This document shows, in pieces, positions 51,004 through 64,000 of a DNA stretch of 64,000 nt. This stretch comes from Elysia crispata (lineage: Eukaryota; Mollusca; Gastropoda; Plakobranchidae): positions 161,001-225,000 of the forward strand of contig JAWDGP010006848.1 in assembly GCA_033675545.1 (NCBI GenBank). The letters run 5' to 3'. Numbering within the stretch: the first letter of the stretch is position 1; every line of letters starts with the position of its first letter. The notes beneath the pieces are model-generated. The model was not told the DNA's origin. It did not search any database and worked only from the letters and a program-made list of their open reading frames with translations. Made by a program: the position numbers and the translations under genes.

Positions 51004-51465
51004 CTATTTGCAGGTGTGTACGTCGATTATCCGTTCGCACGTCTTGCACTTCACATAGCAGCACCAGAAAAACTTACAATGGCAACGCTCCACAAGTTTT
51101 TGCTTGTATGTGTTGTAACCGCGGCCACAACACATAAGATCACAGCCCTCCATTCCTTTCCCGTTCCTGACACAGAAGCGGCCTTTGGTGCCCAAAGATC
51201 CGGTGGTAGCGTTGGCCACACAGTAATCCGGTGAGGCTTCCATGTAGATCAGGTCTTCTCTGGTGGGCTTGTTGAACTTGCGTACCTTGCGGACCAGCCT
51301 GGTGCCCCTTCTGTTGAAGCGAACCTCCGTGGCGCCATTGTAGCGATCCCTGAGACGGTCTCCGATCTCCCGGAAGGTGGGCAACTGCTGCCAGCACGTC
51401 TTGAGTGCGCATGAACCAGATACCCCGTGACACTTGCAGGCGACCTTGGCGTAGTTATATACAGC
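51004..51465 (-). CDS. Wnt family ligand, terminal exon (Wnt5-like)
   Basis: The acceptor ATCTCTCCAG is followed by a 462-nt exon in phase 0 encoding 153 residues and a stop (TAG at 51,004-51,006). It opens [20 protein letters not shown] with the Wnt signature [10 protein letters not shown], whose Ser is the site lipidated by Porcupine, then [11 protein letters not shown]. The Cys-rich C-terminus has [10 protein letters not shown], then [18 protein letters not shown], then [14 protein letters not shown], ending DVHTCK. AVYN, GSLGT and [14 protein letters not shown] favour Wnt5, though the VHTCK end is not typical of it. The exon is intact. Wnts are secreted Frizzled and Ror/Ryk ligands. Upstream exons were not found within the 12.5 kb to the window edge. 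Confidence 0.93.
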   Translation of the reverse strand, partial: AVYNYAKVACKCHGVSGSCALKTCWQQLPTFREIGDRLRDRYNGATEVRFNRRGTRLVRKVRKFNKPTREDLIYMEASPDYCVANATTGSLGTKGRFCVRNGKGMEGCDLMCCGRGYNTYKQKLVERCHCKFFWCCYVKCKTCERIIDVHTCK

Positions 51466-53994
51466 CTGGAGAGATTAGAGAAAAAAATAGATGGAAAGTA
51501 AGATAACATGAAGGGTATTTGAAATTAACTCTGTTAAAAAAAGTTTTAGCCACGAGCAGTGCGAGTAAAAAAAAAAAAACCTATGGTTTCAGGCTGACAA
51601 CGTGGATCCGGCAAAAATTTACAATGTTGCAATTTATGACATAATTTAGGCTTGTGGTGATGGATACAATATTAATATATTTCACCATTACAGGCAAATG
51701 GGTTCGGAAGTTGAGGATAAAATATTCAAAATTTAATACCTATACCTGCATTCAGAATTGGTTGATTTTCCAAACACAGGAGAAAATATGGCTCTAAGTT
51801 TTTTTTTTTATAAAGAAACCCCCCCCCCCCAAAAAAAAAAAAAAAAAAAAAACAAAAAAACAAAAACCCAAAACCCGGAGCTCTTTGAAGATAAAATTAT
51901 GTTAGCAAAAACATAATTACTGTAGATGGATCACTAGAGGAACATGTTTATGAATGTGGTCATGATGCAAGGGATGCAGTCAAGGAAAGAGCTAGACAAT
52001 TTTTTATTTATGCAGAGAGAGTGAAATGCGCTGAATGCCGATATAAATATATTTTGCAGTTGTAGCATTACAAGAAAGCGCAATTTCTTTCTGCTACCTG
52101 TCACTGGTTGAAGTACAAATAAGTTCTGTACTCGATAGCCCGCCAGAGACAGCTTAGCACCGACTTAATTCGGCTGGCCATCAAAGAAAATGGTTAAAGA
52201 ATAAAATTTGAATAGGTTTAAACCTATTGCAGTGGCATGCAATATAAATTTAACGAGGATGAATCAAGAAGAAAATAATTCTGAAGTAGAAATTGAGGGC
52301 AAGGCAGAGTGTGAGGAGAAGGAAGGCATAAAAAAAGGCAAAAAGACCTGACACCCTCCACGAAGACAGGTCTATTTAGACATGCGTGAAATAGAGCTAT
52401 TTGCAGACACGGTTGGAAGAAAAGGTTGTCTTCGAAGTTATGAGCAAAGAAACTTAATTCACCGCAATGTTTGCAAAAGAAAGTGCTATAGACAGCTAGA
52501 CAGTCCAAAATAGCCAGCGTCTTTAAATTAAAGTCAACTTTCTTCATCAAAAGACCCCAAGAGTCAGCGTGAAAAGAACAAGCCTTCACACCTCGGCCAA
52601 CTCTTGAAAGGGAACTGGGGACTTCGGTCGTGCAACAATCTTTGACCGCGCGGGTTCATCAAGGTGCAATTTTCTATGGCGAGGCTTACGGCTGTGGACG
52701 GAGCTTGTACACCAAAGAATGGGCCGGCCCTTCTTATAGGAAAATAACCTTTTCAGGAACCTGGTCTCAGAGGTAATTGACTTATTTCTGAGTGGGGAGC
52801 GAGGGCATAACAGAACCTGCAGTGGCTGCTTTCATTCAAAAGCGGTGTCCTCCCTATATCATCCACCTGGAGCTCCAGTTATTAAGTTAGGGTGATCGCC
52901 CTTAATAGCTGGTACTTGGCCTCAAAGATTTTCACACGCCCTGACGTTTTTTTTTAAACCTTCTATTTTTCTTGTTTTGATTTTGTTTTGTTCTTTCGTA
53001 AAATGCTGCTTAAGTTCTAAATTGCTGTGGATCTGCCTGCCCTTTTTAATGCGGCAAAATGAATGTGCAAGAGCCATTTCTAAAGCCACCTATGTATCTC
53101 TTAGATAAGGTTACAAAAGTCATAAAATAATGTGGAAATAACAGTTTTACATAACCCTTTGCTTTTCAGATTTTTGAAAAAAAAATAACATTTTCTTTTT
53201 TAAAATCAACAAGGCTTTTGTATGGACCACACATTTATACTTCAGAAAGGCTAGGACTTAAGAATAAAACAACAATCTTTACAGTTCCTTATGTCAATTT
53301 TAAAAAAAAATCAGGAGAATAATAAAAAGAGTAATGAGGGACTGATAAGCTAAGGGGTGACTGCTTCACATCCCAGCACCCGTGCTGAATGCCTTCTTTG
53401 GCGTTTACTGAGTCCAGTTTGAGAATCTGATTAGCGTCCTCACCGCCGCGGTGCGGCACACTCGAGGGTAGCCTAGTTGGCCCTGAGACTAGAGATCTAC
53501 GCAGCTCCACGGAGGACGCCTGGGAAGCGAGGAAGTCGCGCGATCTGCGACTCTTGTCAACCCGCCCATGTCTATGAATGGAGGGAGGAAAAACAAATCA
53601 ATGAATGAATCTAAATGAGCATCGAGTGAGGAGCGATACGCCTTTACAGTAGAAAAAAAAAATAACATACCAAATGTAACCCGTCCCCTCTCCTCCCCAT
53701 TCTCAAACAATAATCTCAAAAAAAAAAAAAATTAAAGGGAACACGAACTTCTAGACCTAGGCTTGCGTCAAAACAGCTTTTCTTTCTTTCTTTCTTTTTT
53801 TTTTTTTTTTTTTTGTGATTTTGCTATTCTCCCTGTTCATTTTAAGTGCGTGACGCCTTTACTTTGTGACCCTCACGAGTGTAACTGCAGGTCATTCATT
53901 AGCTGTTTGCTTTCGCGACTCTTCCTAGACAACTTACTTTGACAAGATCTACGCATTCTATAGTATTCGTTTGAAACGACTTTAAAAAGTTGCC
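51466..53994 (-). other. Probable Wnt intron sequence, proximal part
   Basis: No further Wnt exon seen. It contains a poly(C)-poly(A) tract at about 51,820-51,852 and GC-richer patches near 52,600-52,900 and 53,370-53,560 with no recognisable protein. Confidence 0.45.
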
Positions 53995-54257
53995 CTCAAT
54001 CTTGACAACAGTAAATATTACAAGGCACTGCACTGTACGAGATTTTTTAATAACTTATCTCAATCTTGGCAACAGTAGTTATTATGATATTCTGCTGCTC
54101 TCTTATTGACTTCTCTCTTAATCTTCATAACAATAAATATTACAGAACACTGCACTCAGAGAAACTTAATGATTTGGCCTCAATCTTGTCAACAGTAAAT
54201 ATTACATCGCATTGCACTTTAAGCGACTTTTAATAAAATCTCTCAATCTTGACAATG
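53995..54257. repeat. Degenerate ~62-bp tandem repeat, about four copies
   Basis: Copies begin with CTCAATCTTG-type starts near 53,995, 54,059, 54,117, 54,179 and 54,242, the last one partial. Units share CAATCTTGACAACAGTAAAT, ATTACA and CACTGCACT. Three units retain a (G/A)TAAATATTAC block containing the forkhead-type core RTAAAYA. Confidence 0.8.
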
Positions 54258-57200
54258 TACAGCCGAGTTAAACATGTCCCTAAAGAAAGCAGATTGACGC
54301 AACATGATCGCCTCTTGCAGCTCCGCAGTGGAGGCTCGTGCGCCCTTCTTGGTGCTAGGTCCTATATATCCTAAATATATCAGTTTTTCTCAATACTGTA
54401 ATCATGTACTACTGACGTGTAGATGGCTGACTATAATATTAAAGCGAGTTATTTCAGCTCTCGCTAGATGTCATTATCTAATAAGGATGTCATATCCATA
54501 TTTAGTTTCGTGTAGCAAAATCTTTTTCCACGTTTCTTTTTAACACCAGGATAAAAACTCTTTAAAAGTTTTCTTATTATACGTAACAGTATTGTTAGAT
54601 CCGACCTCTTAGTCTATTCGAAGAAAAGTATCGTAATCACTTTTCCAATAAAGCTTGTAATAATACTTTTATCGATAGATGAATCGATCACCTTCTCTAA
54701 TTCAGTAAAACAGTCTGTAAATGCACGAGCCATCTTCATATTTAAAAGAAATGAACAAAAAATGTTATTCGTTATTAAACTAAAGTCGAGTATTAATATT
54801 TTTACATTCTTTTAAGTTGACTGGTAAGCTGTATCGTTTGCGTACAAACTACTTCAAATTGGTAGATCTAGGTTATAATTCAAGAAGAACTTTGGAACCA
54901 TCACGTGTGCTGTATGCTAAACACCGCCATTACTTACGAACACAAAAGCAAGCTTGTTATTTTTATAGAGAATAAAAGGACTGAAGCCAAAATTCTAGTT
55001 CTTAGTCCAGCCTCGAATCAAGTGTAGCTTTAAGTTAATTCTGTGCCAAGAATTTCCTCTGCATAAGCGGTTAGTTGTTTTTTTTCCCCTGTAAGTCAGG
55101 ATGATATTTGGGCCTAAACCAACTAATGATTTCTAGTCCTGTGTGGTCTCAAAGGTGGACAGCTAAGAGCCCCTTTCTTGTTTCTATTTCCTTCGCAAAT
55201 CTATGTGATAAACTGCTTCCACGACTTTGTTTTGTTTGAAGCTTTCCGATGTTTAACCTAACACCCGAGATTGTGGATAAAAAATGACGGCACAAATAAT
55301 TATAACACGCCTGCAATATTAAAACCTAGAGAAAATTGTACAACTATTTGTTTGCAATGAATGGCGCTCAAAATATTAAAACTGCTTCAGTTTAAATTTT
55401 AGCCAAATGGAAATTTATCACTCTTCTCTCCTCACCGATAACCTTCAAAATAACACAAACCATATTGTTTCTCGTTCTTTGGCGCAATTTTGATAGCTTG
55501 CATGCAACCCTCTTTCTCCCTGTCTCTGCCACGTTTCACCCCTCTCTATCCCTCTCTCTCTCCTCCATCTTGAGAAAAATTTAGAAGGTTTAAGGAATCT
55601 ACCCTTCCCTTTACTCCCCCCCCCCCTTTCCCTTTTTCGCCTGGTTCTCCCTTTACCCCCCCCCCACACACACACACACCTTCCCCCTAGTTTTGTACTC
55701 ATTCCTTTGACGTGCAAGAAACCAAAAGACGCTGCATCTCATTATTAGTATATTTAATTTCTGGGGAACTTACAAGTACATATTTCAGGAATCAAATCAT
55801 TTACCGGTTTAAAAAATAAAAATACCTAAATCTATCTACACCGTAAACAATAAATTCTCCCCAGCTCCCAGCAGAGCAGGCTATCTGAAGGTAGATAAGC
55901 CACTTTTGGTGCAGCGGCATGCCAGCTCTAAACATGTCCGTAGTTGCGGCCTATCAGACGACGTGGAATCAGCATCCGTGTAATATCAGCTGTATAGGGG
56001 AACATTGTCTCACTATGCAGAACCGTTCTCAACGAGTAGTAAACTTGCTGATAAATCCGGCAGATCTTAATGATATCATTATATTGAGGATCATGTGCTA
56101 CGGTTGAATAATAAAATCCTAGCGTTAATTTTTAAAGGCGCAAAACCTTACTGACGGGTGAGAGACAAGGCTTGGAGATAAAGGAAAGTTTTGAGATTTT
56201 CACATACTTAAAAATAAAAATAAACTCTTTTCAAGCTTTCCATAAACAACGAATAATGATAAAAAATAACAACAATGTAAGAGCTAATGACGCAGAAACT
56301 TACGTAGCAATATATTTTAGAACTATTAAGCGCAATAAAAACTGAATCCAAAAGAACAATGATAATTGAAATAAATATACTTGAGAGGGATTGGCCTTAA
56401 TCATTGTTTGTACTTGAACCGGAATATTTTTTTTCTGAGAGTCAACTAGTGCAGCTACATTGACGTGTTAATAACTTCTATTCTCTCCAGCAATACTCTC
56501 AACACTCTTTGATTCTCTCCCTCTTTTTCTCTGACTTCCTACTTTTTGCTTCTTTTCTTTTCAATGAAACAGGGAAATGCAAGGAAAATCTGACTGCATA
56601 ATAGACTCTTTAGATAATGGATTACACAATAAGCAATCTTGCAAAATGGAAATTAATTGATATAGTTATCATCCCCCAGGTAAAACTGAAACGTCAACAC
56701 ATAAACTCATATGCACTCACATAATTCAGTTGTTTAATAATATGCATTAGAAGTCACCATGTTATTACCGCTTAAAGCAGTATTTCGGGCTTAGCAACTG
56801 TTTCTAAACAATCTATGCTACTCTCATCAGCAAAACTGTCCTAATTACTTGAAAGATTTAATGACTTTAAACAATCTTTCTATTTGTAAGAACAATTCAT
56901 CGTATTTGGTACGGACCACAGTTGATACAAATCAGGTTCTATTTTTCAAAAAATTACGCCTTACTTTTTCTCCATAGCATATCCGCATCTAAGGACATTA
57001 CTATCTAGCGTATTCCGCAGTTATAAACAGATGCACGAAGTTTGGCATGAAGACCCTTGAGCATTTCTTGACCCTCCAGAGTACTTTAAATTTCATGCTC
57101 TGTGGTCATGTGCACCCACGAAGAAGTAACGAAGCATTTGAAAACGATCTCGTTGTCTCTTGGTAATTCAAAGTGCACTTAGAGGCCTGGCTAATCGTTT

Positions 57201-59784
57201 GTTTAAACTTATATTTAAAAAAAGAAAGATATTAAAAATTGCATCAGTAATTAGGAGCCAAGCGTAGAAGTATTGCAGTACTTCTAAAATTTTTAAAACC
57301 CGCTCTGATTCTCTCAGGCTTATTTTATGGATGACTGTATGGCAAATGCATTCAGCTTTTTAAGCAACCGTATTGATACTTATATAATAAATGACCTACA
57401 AATTGCAACTTTGCAATTATTTATCAGAAGAATAAATAAGGCAACTCAGATCTGCGGGCATACCAAAGTTTCATGATGGTTTTTGTATTGCTTGATATGA
57501 TCCAGAATTCTATGTCATTATTTTCTTCTTCTCCTCCTCCTCGACCTATTCCCACTTCCTCTTCATTTGCATTTTTTGATCACACAAACAATATCATAGA
57601 GGAAAACTAAATAAAAAAAAAAAAAAAGAAAAAAAAAGAAAAATAAAGCACAACAAAAATAAAAAAAAAACAAAACAGAAATTCATCAAATACATATAGC
57701 GAAGTAACTATCCGAAAAAAATAGTTTTATATTAAAAAAAAAGTTGGCAAGAGGGGCAGACGTTCTCACCACACTGAATCACTTTGCACTGTGTCATTAG
57801 GTGACATTGAGTACCTGAACTGTGTAAGCTAGCAAAACTGAAGCTCAGTAAAGAGCCATACATCATAGAAAAAGGGAGAGAAAATGGCACACATGAGCAT
57901 TACAAAAGAACATACGCCGAGTGTATTTTACGAACGCTATCGGGTGTTGAAGAATAAATCGGTATGTTATTCGGTTTTCTAAGAAAATCAGAGTTTGTGT
58001 CGTTCATTTATTTAAGAGTCCCGGGGCTTTTCAATATTTATTTAGGTATATAATTATTTTACCATAACCGTTTTCACACACCGACGCACAGTTCAATTTA
58101 TTGGCCTCTCTGTTTACGTCGGTTCGCACCATAAAAGCGCGAGGTGCACAGACGGTGCTCTTCGCATCATTAAAATCTCGGTTCACACACTTGTCACAGA
58201 ATTAATGAAATAAAGTCAAATAACATAAAGAAAATAAAAAGAAAAACATAAATTCAGTGTCGTCGAACTGGTATCTTTTTAGCGTTAAAAGTTTTGAGGT
58301 AAATAGTAATATTATACTAGGTGTTGAAGAGATCTTGTTGAAATATTTGACGACCAGTGTGTGTCACCGAACTCTCCATAAAAGTAGAAGAAAAAAAAAT
58401 TATGAAGTGAATCGGGGCGATGAAGTGTTCGGTAAAGAAGCTTTGCGACAAACGCAATTGTAGTCCAATGTGTATTCTCGAAAAAGAAACAATAATAGTA
58501 AATAGAAATTGAATAACACTGTTAGAGTCACCTCAAATGCACAATAACAACAATCTAGTAAGAGATTATGAGTATTTTGCGCTGTTTACCATTTCATTTC
58601 TATCAACCCTTCCACGTAGAACATGCTTTCTCATATTATTTCCAATTTTGCGTATTAAAAAGCTTGTTTCATTATAAAATACGAATTAAAAAGCGACATT
58701 TCCTGATATTGTTTCATTTTTTTTTCTTAGTTAGCTGATCTTGATCTAGCTCGCCCGTTCCACACTTTAATTTAAGAAACAGAATTCGTGAAAAGAAACT
58801 GATAATGCTCATCTGACGTGGCAGGGGTGATCCACTTATGGGACATAACTAATGTCTCAAATTATTTTGATCCTAGAATAACGATTTCTAAGAGAAATTG
58901 AAAGTTCATGCGGTCTATGTTATACTTCCTGCTCATACGGGATAACCACGTGTGTTGGAAAACCCCGCATGAGACGTTAAAATTACTTTTCTTTGAAGTG
59001 AATCTTCACATTCGCTTCTTCTCAACTCATTGTTACCTTCTGTCATCATCTTGAGTTGTTTTATATACAGTAGTTTGTCACTATCACTTCCGGGTTATTC
59101 CCCAAAAATAAAGCTAAAAAAAAAAAAAAAAAAAAAAATCGCCTTATAGTCATAAAATAATGGTGGACATTGAGTTACCTTTCCCATTTCTGATCATTGT
59201 AAGTGCCTGGATCAAGAAAGAAGAGAGAAATTCCCATGTTCGCCCATTACACTGCTCTGTATTTTTTTTTTTTTTTTGTACCTCGTTTACTCCCCGCCAA
59301 GCCCTTCCTGTAATGCGATATCATTTGCGAGAAGAGGATGGGGCGTGGTCAATGATCACTGACCCATGGCTATCGGTACTGTCCACTACGTGAGATTAAC
59401 AGACCGTGAGTGTCACCGGGAGGGGAATCTGGACCAGGAGAAAGGAAGGAAACATCTGTTCAGGGCTATGGTCAATCCTTGGTCCACCCTTGATTTGACC
59501 AGCAGATTATCGGCACCTTTTCCTGTCACCCTGTCTCTTTCACTGATGTTATTGACAGAGGGTCACCGAAACCACGACTCTCGGCACGATATTGCACTGA
59601 GAAGGTAACACGCGACACACTTTCTCTCTATCGTGGTCGTTAATTAAAAAGTCGCCCCCACACTTTTCATTTTCTGCCTCTCTGTCTACTCTCTGAAGCT
59701 TTGTCTCTGCCTCTTTTTTTCTCGCCCTCTCTAACTCGGCTTTTTTTTTTGTGTGTGTGTGTATGTGCACCCCCCCTATTTTTT

Positions 59785-59785
<1 letters not shown>
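54258..59785. other. Probable Wnt intron or upstream sequence
   Basis: No exon recognised. Pyrimidine- and C-rich stretches occur near 55,500-55,690 and an A-rich stretch near 57,600-57,680. The open frames at 59,160-59,608 show no known domain. Confidence 0.4.

Positions 59786-59789
<4 letters not shown>

Positions 59790-59840
<51 letters not shown>
59790..59840. repeat. (CT)n microsatellite
   Basis: About 50 bp of CT at the end of a longer pyrimidine-rich patch. Confidence 0.95.
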
Positions 59841-59844
<4 letters not shown>

Positions 59845-62612
59845 CTCAGCTTCTGATATTTCTTTGTATGCCTCTTTCTGTATTTGTCTAATCCCTACCA
59901 CTACTTTTTTTTAGTTTTAAGGTATGTTAAATTTCTTTTCTTGTCCAATCCTATGTTTAAAAAAAAATTGAATTCCAATTCTCCAAATCATTGCCACAAA
60001 AAATGAGGAAAAATCAGCCAATCAAAAATAAATCAACAGAAAATGAAATAAAATTACTGAAACAATAAGCTAACGACCATAGTGATTTGTTTATATTGGC
60101 AACTAGTCTACATACCTTAAACCAAGGATCTGAGATTTATAATGTAATGAAATACATTGGTGCGATTTTGAGGGTGGCAATCAAGGTGAGTAAATAAAGA
60201 TACTCCAACAATCACATTTTGATTCAGTTCTTTTCAAACGAAGACATTCCATTGCAGCTGAACAATTGTTTTAATCAAAATAGAATTATTTCAATTGCTT
60301 CATACATTTTTACGTCCCCTAAGTTTCTCGTGTACGCTGATAAGACGATAATGTTACCGTCTAGCCTAAATTACTGTAGTAAAGTTTTTTTTTATTTTTT
60401 ATTTTTTTATCTCAAACCGAGCCTCCAGATAGGTGACCTGTCCAAACCAGGTACTGTGGCATGGCGCAACCGCCCTTAGTCGCGAGGACGACTTTTACTA
60501 TTTTACGCCATGAATTTTTTTTTTTTTTTCCGGCCGTCGTTAGAATTGTTCATACAAATGAAAAAAAAAAAACGTTTAAACTCTTTCTTCAATTACGGAG
60601 CTCATGATTTATCTATTTTCTCATGCTCTAAACTCAAGTACTAGTTTTCAGGAAAGTATTTTTTTAATGACTTTACTTTCATCATTGAAGCAACCATAAT
60701 TGTATTTTGTGGGTTAAGATACCTTTAAACACAGTTCAGTTAGACTGATTTTCGCTTGCGATGATCGTAATGACTACACAACTATGAAACTTCAGAACTG
60801 CAGAATATTATAACTTTGCTGCCCGAATGATAAACGATAAAACTACATGGTTTATAATGTGTTATAGGTAAGTTTTTTTTAAACTTTTGGTCCTTTTTCA
60901 ATCTCTCATTCATCCTGCGTCCAACTTTTTCAAATCCATGATTGGTCTGGGCTTTAAATTTGAGTTTCATTAGTCAATAAAAACGACGAACGCATGTTTG
61001 ATTATTTAAAATCAAAGTCATCTTCATGATCATGTCAAGATTAATAACTAAATTGCCTGGATTTGTTGGATCTATAAAAGCGTAATTTTGGAAATAAAGG
61101 AACCGCGTTGTATTTTTCCCAAATCATCGTGGAAGTGATTTTTTTGTGTCCAACTAAATTTTGGATACTTACTCTTCGTTTTGACATTTTAAAAAAATTG
61201 TAAAAATATTGAAAGTAAAAGCAAAAGGACTGTATTCTCCAAACAGTATGAACTCATGCACATCAAAAGCATGATTGGCCGTTTGTTATAGCCTGCCCAT
61301 TGCTCAGTGTTTACAAAGTTGATTACGTCCCCTAGTTTCCAAAAGAATTTATGGCTGCAGTATAAAGTCTCGTGGCTAACGAATAAAACAATACAGTCCA
61401 AATTAAAATTGTTGCCCTCTATGTACAAACTTAAAACGACGCCTTCAGAGCAAACAACTGCAGTGCGGTCATGGAAAGAGAAGAGTATAAAAAAAAGGAA
61501 AAAAAAAAAAGCTAACAGTAGTTCTAAGATCAACTAGCAAAGAGAGACATCCATATAAAAATAAACAATTCTAAAACCTCACAAAACTGCCAACTGAATT
61601 AAAAATAAATAAACAAAATGAGTAGTAAAAAGAGCAATGAAGTAAAAACTAACACAACACGGAAAAAAATGTTTTCATCGAGGGGGAAATGTCAAGAGAA
61701 AACAGCGAAATCTAAACACGAGTAACTGTAGTGATATCTCTGGCAGGTGTTCTCCCCGATACTAAGGCCCAATCAGGCGAATGGAAGAAACAGGAGAAAG
61801 GCCAAGCTTCGGAGATCTGGGCCAACGTGAACAAACTGATCAGTCAACAGTCAAGTCGAGCCTGCTGACCTTTCACTCGGGCCCCAGTAGCAGCAGCATC
61901 GGCAACTGGGCCTGGCTCGAAGCCGAACACTTTCACCATCACCTTACCATTGGGTGGTGCTCGCGAAAAGACAAGTCTTCCAGCCAAGAATTCGAATTTT
62001 TTTTTTTTTAATTGAGAGTTCAGACAAGAGCACTAAGAGGAGTGGAAGTTAGAGCAAGCATAATAAAACAGTTTTTTTTTTGTGAATGTGTTTTAGGGGT
62101 TAATGATTTTTGGTAATATTATCTTGCAATTTGAGTATCGATATGAGTACAAAAAGAGAGTAGAATAGAGAGAGAAACAAAAGATAAATATTTCAATATT
62201 TAAAAAAAAAGCGTGTGATTCAAAATCAAAACGCAAAAAAGAAGCAATTTATTATATATCAAAAAGGGAATGTGATTTTAGCTTTAAAAGAGAAAACAAA
62301 AATTTACAAAAAGTACTGTTTGCATTGAGCCTAGCTTTTTCGTTTTTTATTGATATGTATTTCTAAACTGGTAAACTATCCCAGATTTGTAAGCATGGTG
62401 ACTAGGCGAACAAAAGGAAATAAAGTAAGTTTTTAGTCAGAAGCGATTTGAAGATAGGTATGTATTAATACGTTCCGAGAAACGTTGGAAAATAATTAGG
62501 TAGGAAATGAATATTCTAATTCCGATGAACTGATAGACTATATTTGAGTGAAATTCAAGTTGATAATTCGATTGTCCAGAGAAAAGACAAAGTAGAGGAA
62601 GATAAATAGACA
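59841..62612. other. Non-coding stretch
   Basis: No exon recognised. The open frame at 61,781-62,011 lies in a GC-richer patch (61,740-61,995) but has no identifiable domain. Confidence 0.4.
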
Positions 62613-62619
62613 GACAGAC

Positions 62620-62681
<62 letters not shown>

Positions 62682-62701
62682 ATAGAGAGATAGATAGATG
62701 G

Positions 62702-62760
<59 letters not shown>
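62613..62760. repeat. (GATA)n-(AG)n microsatellite
   Basis: GATA and GACA units to about 62,700, then AG to 62,760, directly against the tRNA-like sequence that follows. Confidence 0.97.
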
Positions 62761-62764
<4 letters not shown>

Positions 62765-62835
62765 GAGCGCACTGAATCGGTAAAGCGTTTATTTGACAAG
62801 TAGGAAGTGGTGGGTTCGAATCCTATCTGGATGTT
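62761..62835 (+). mobile_element. tRNA-derived SINE head or tRNA pseudogene
   Basis: A perfect pol III B box, GGTTCGAATCC, lies at 62,813-62,823. About 45 bp upstream GAGCGCACTGAATCGGTAAAG resembles an A box and D arm. The acceptor and anticodon stems do not close convincingly, so this is not called a working tRNA. It is joined directly to the (AG)n run. Confidence 0.55.
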
Positions 62836-64000
62836 ATGGTGATAGAGTTACATCATATCTAACAACCCCCATCTTTGGGTTGAGGAAAATCCATCGTCTC
62901 CTTATTAAGATTTTTCAAGAAATTCAGGGGACAACAAAACTAATCATAGAACAAAAGGCCCTAGATGGAAACAAGGGACATACATGTTTAAAAATATTGA
63001 AAGTTGTAAATTTCCAACATTAATTTCACAGCCGGAGTGAGAGGACTTCAGTCTTTGAAAACATTTAGTGTGTTAATACCATAAATCAAAACTTTTCCGA
63101 AGAAGCTATGTACACAAATAAACCAAAAAAAAACAAAAAAAAAAACGAATTTGGAAGAGAAAAGGTGGGAGGGAAAAAAGGAGGTAAAAGAAAGAGGAAT
63201 TTCTTAGCAAATAAGATAATTATATTTCAAACATGGGAGATCAGTGAATGGTCGAATGAATAAAGAGGGAACATCAAAGACTGGTGACAGATGATTGGTT
63301 CGGTCATAACTCCCTCTCGCGCGAGGACATAGACTGGCTAGCTACTTTGGAAGTCGAAAATGTAGCTATTAGACGGTTTTGAAAACTGACCATGTTATTT
63401 TTTATGGCACTATTCGCAGTGGTTGGGGACATGCAGCTTACAAACAAACAAAACGAAAACGAAGAAGCGTATTTCGACACAAGTGGCAGTTTCATCGTCC
63501 ATCATCCGTTATTTTTTTTTCAAGTAAGATGAAAAGGAAAATACACTGTGATACGCCATAAACAATTTCATCGCTCATGGACCTCAAGCTGTCTTTTTCT
63601 ATAGATTTATGACCATTAACGTGGGTCAGTGCGTGCATTCTCAAAGGATGCAGATACGCACAGGAAAGAGAGGGGAGGAAATGGATAGACAGATGGTCAG
63701 ATGGATAAAGGGAGAAAAAGAATAGAAAGAAAAACTGCACACCAGTCGCTTGCTAAGAGAATAAGTAGATAAATATAACGATGCACAGAAAGATAGAGCT
63801 AATAAGAGAAAGAGAGAGACAGAGCGACAAATAGACATTAAAAGATAGGTAGATATGTAGATAGATAGATAGACAGATAGATGGACAGACAGATGCGGAA
63901 TGAAAGAGATGGACAGTCAGCTTGAGGGATAGAGAGACAAAGAGATACAAGCATCTCAAAAGCATTTGGTGATGAGAAAGAAAGAAATAAAAGAAGGGAA
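62836..64000. other. Non-coding stretch to window end
   Basis: May include a SINE body after 62,835. The last 200 bases are rich in short GATA, GACA and AGAG runs. No exon recognised. Confidence 0.4.

Noticed and set aside
50992-51234. Plus-strand open frame over the Wnt exon
   Set aside because: Shadow of the conserved minus-strand Wnt coding frame.
62761-62835. Functional tRNA gene
   Set aside because: The B box is perfect, but I could not form a 7-bp acceptor stem or a convincing anticodon arm.

Overview
The window is animal nuclear DNA: AT-rich, intron-rich, and full of very long (AG)n, (AT)n, (GATA)n and trinucleotide microsatellites. It carries a few spliced exons of recognisable metazoan genes and many worn mobile-element pieces. 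The gene content (Wnt, a GABA-B-type class C receptor, a ciliary CFAP276 homologue, THAP and ZSWIM-like fragments) and the repeat style suggest a mollusc, perhaps a gastropod. That placement is an inference; no ribosomal or mitochondrial marker is present.

Layout. 0-4.1 kb: a possible terminal exon with two poly(A) signals, a frameshifted THAP-domain gene fragment lying between inverted 75-bp repeats, and two exons of a ZSWIM3/MULE-like FAR1-type domain, the first frameshifted. 4.8-5.2 kb: a microsatellite-bearing tandem duplication. 5.2-21.2 kb: the most unusual object here, a 16-kb mirror structure. A left arm (about 5,229-10,253) and an inverted right arm (about 18,073-21,161) flank about 7.5 kb of minisatellite built from 54-bp and 92-bp units. 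Both arms keep the same spliced terminal coding exon, the same CxxC zinc-ribbon-like ORF and the same LINE 3' end. 21.2-23.3 kb: a degenerate mobile-element gene, then a LINE 3' end.

23.7-25.1 kb: two minus-strand exons of a GABA-B-like seven-helix receptor. 28.3-33 kb: a complete four-exon CFAP276 (C1orf194-like) gene on the plus strand. It encodes 169 residues, has an RFX-type X-box about 150 bp before its ATG, and carries a 142-bp MITE with TTAA ends in its third intron. 33-51 kb: no recognised gene, with microsatellites and tRNA-derived SINE-like pieces. 51.0-51.47 kb: the terminal exon of a Wnt gene on the minus strand, closest to Wnt5. 51.5-64 kb: probably Wnt intron, holding a 62-bp tandem repeat with forkhead-like motifs, more microsatellites and another SINE-like piece. 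No earlier Wnt exon was found.

Nothing suggests that the genes work as a unit. CFAP276 is an axonemal doublet protein, Wnt is a secreted signal, and the receptor is a membrane protein. The novelty lies in the 5.2-21.2 kb mirror structure.
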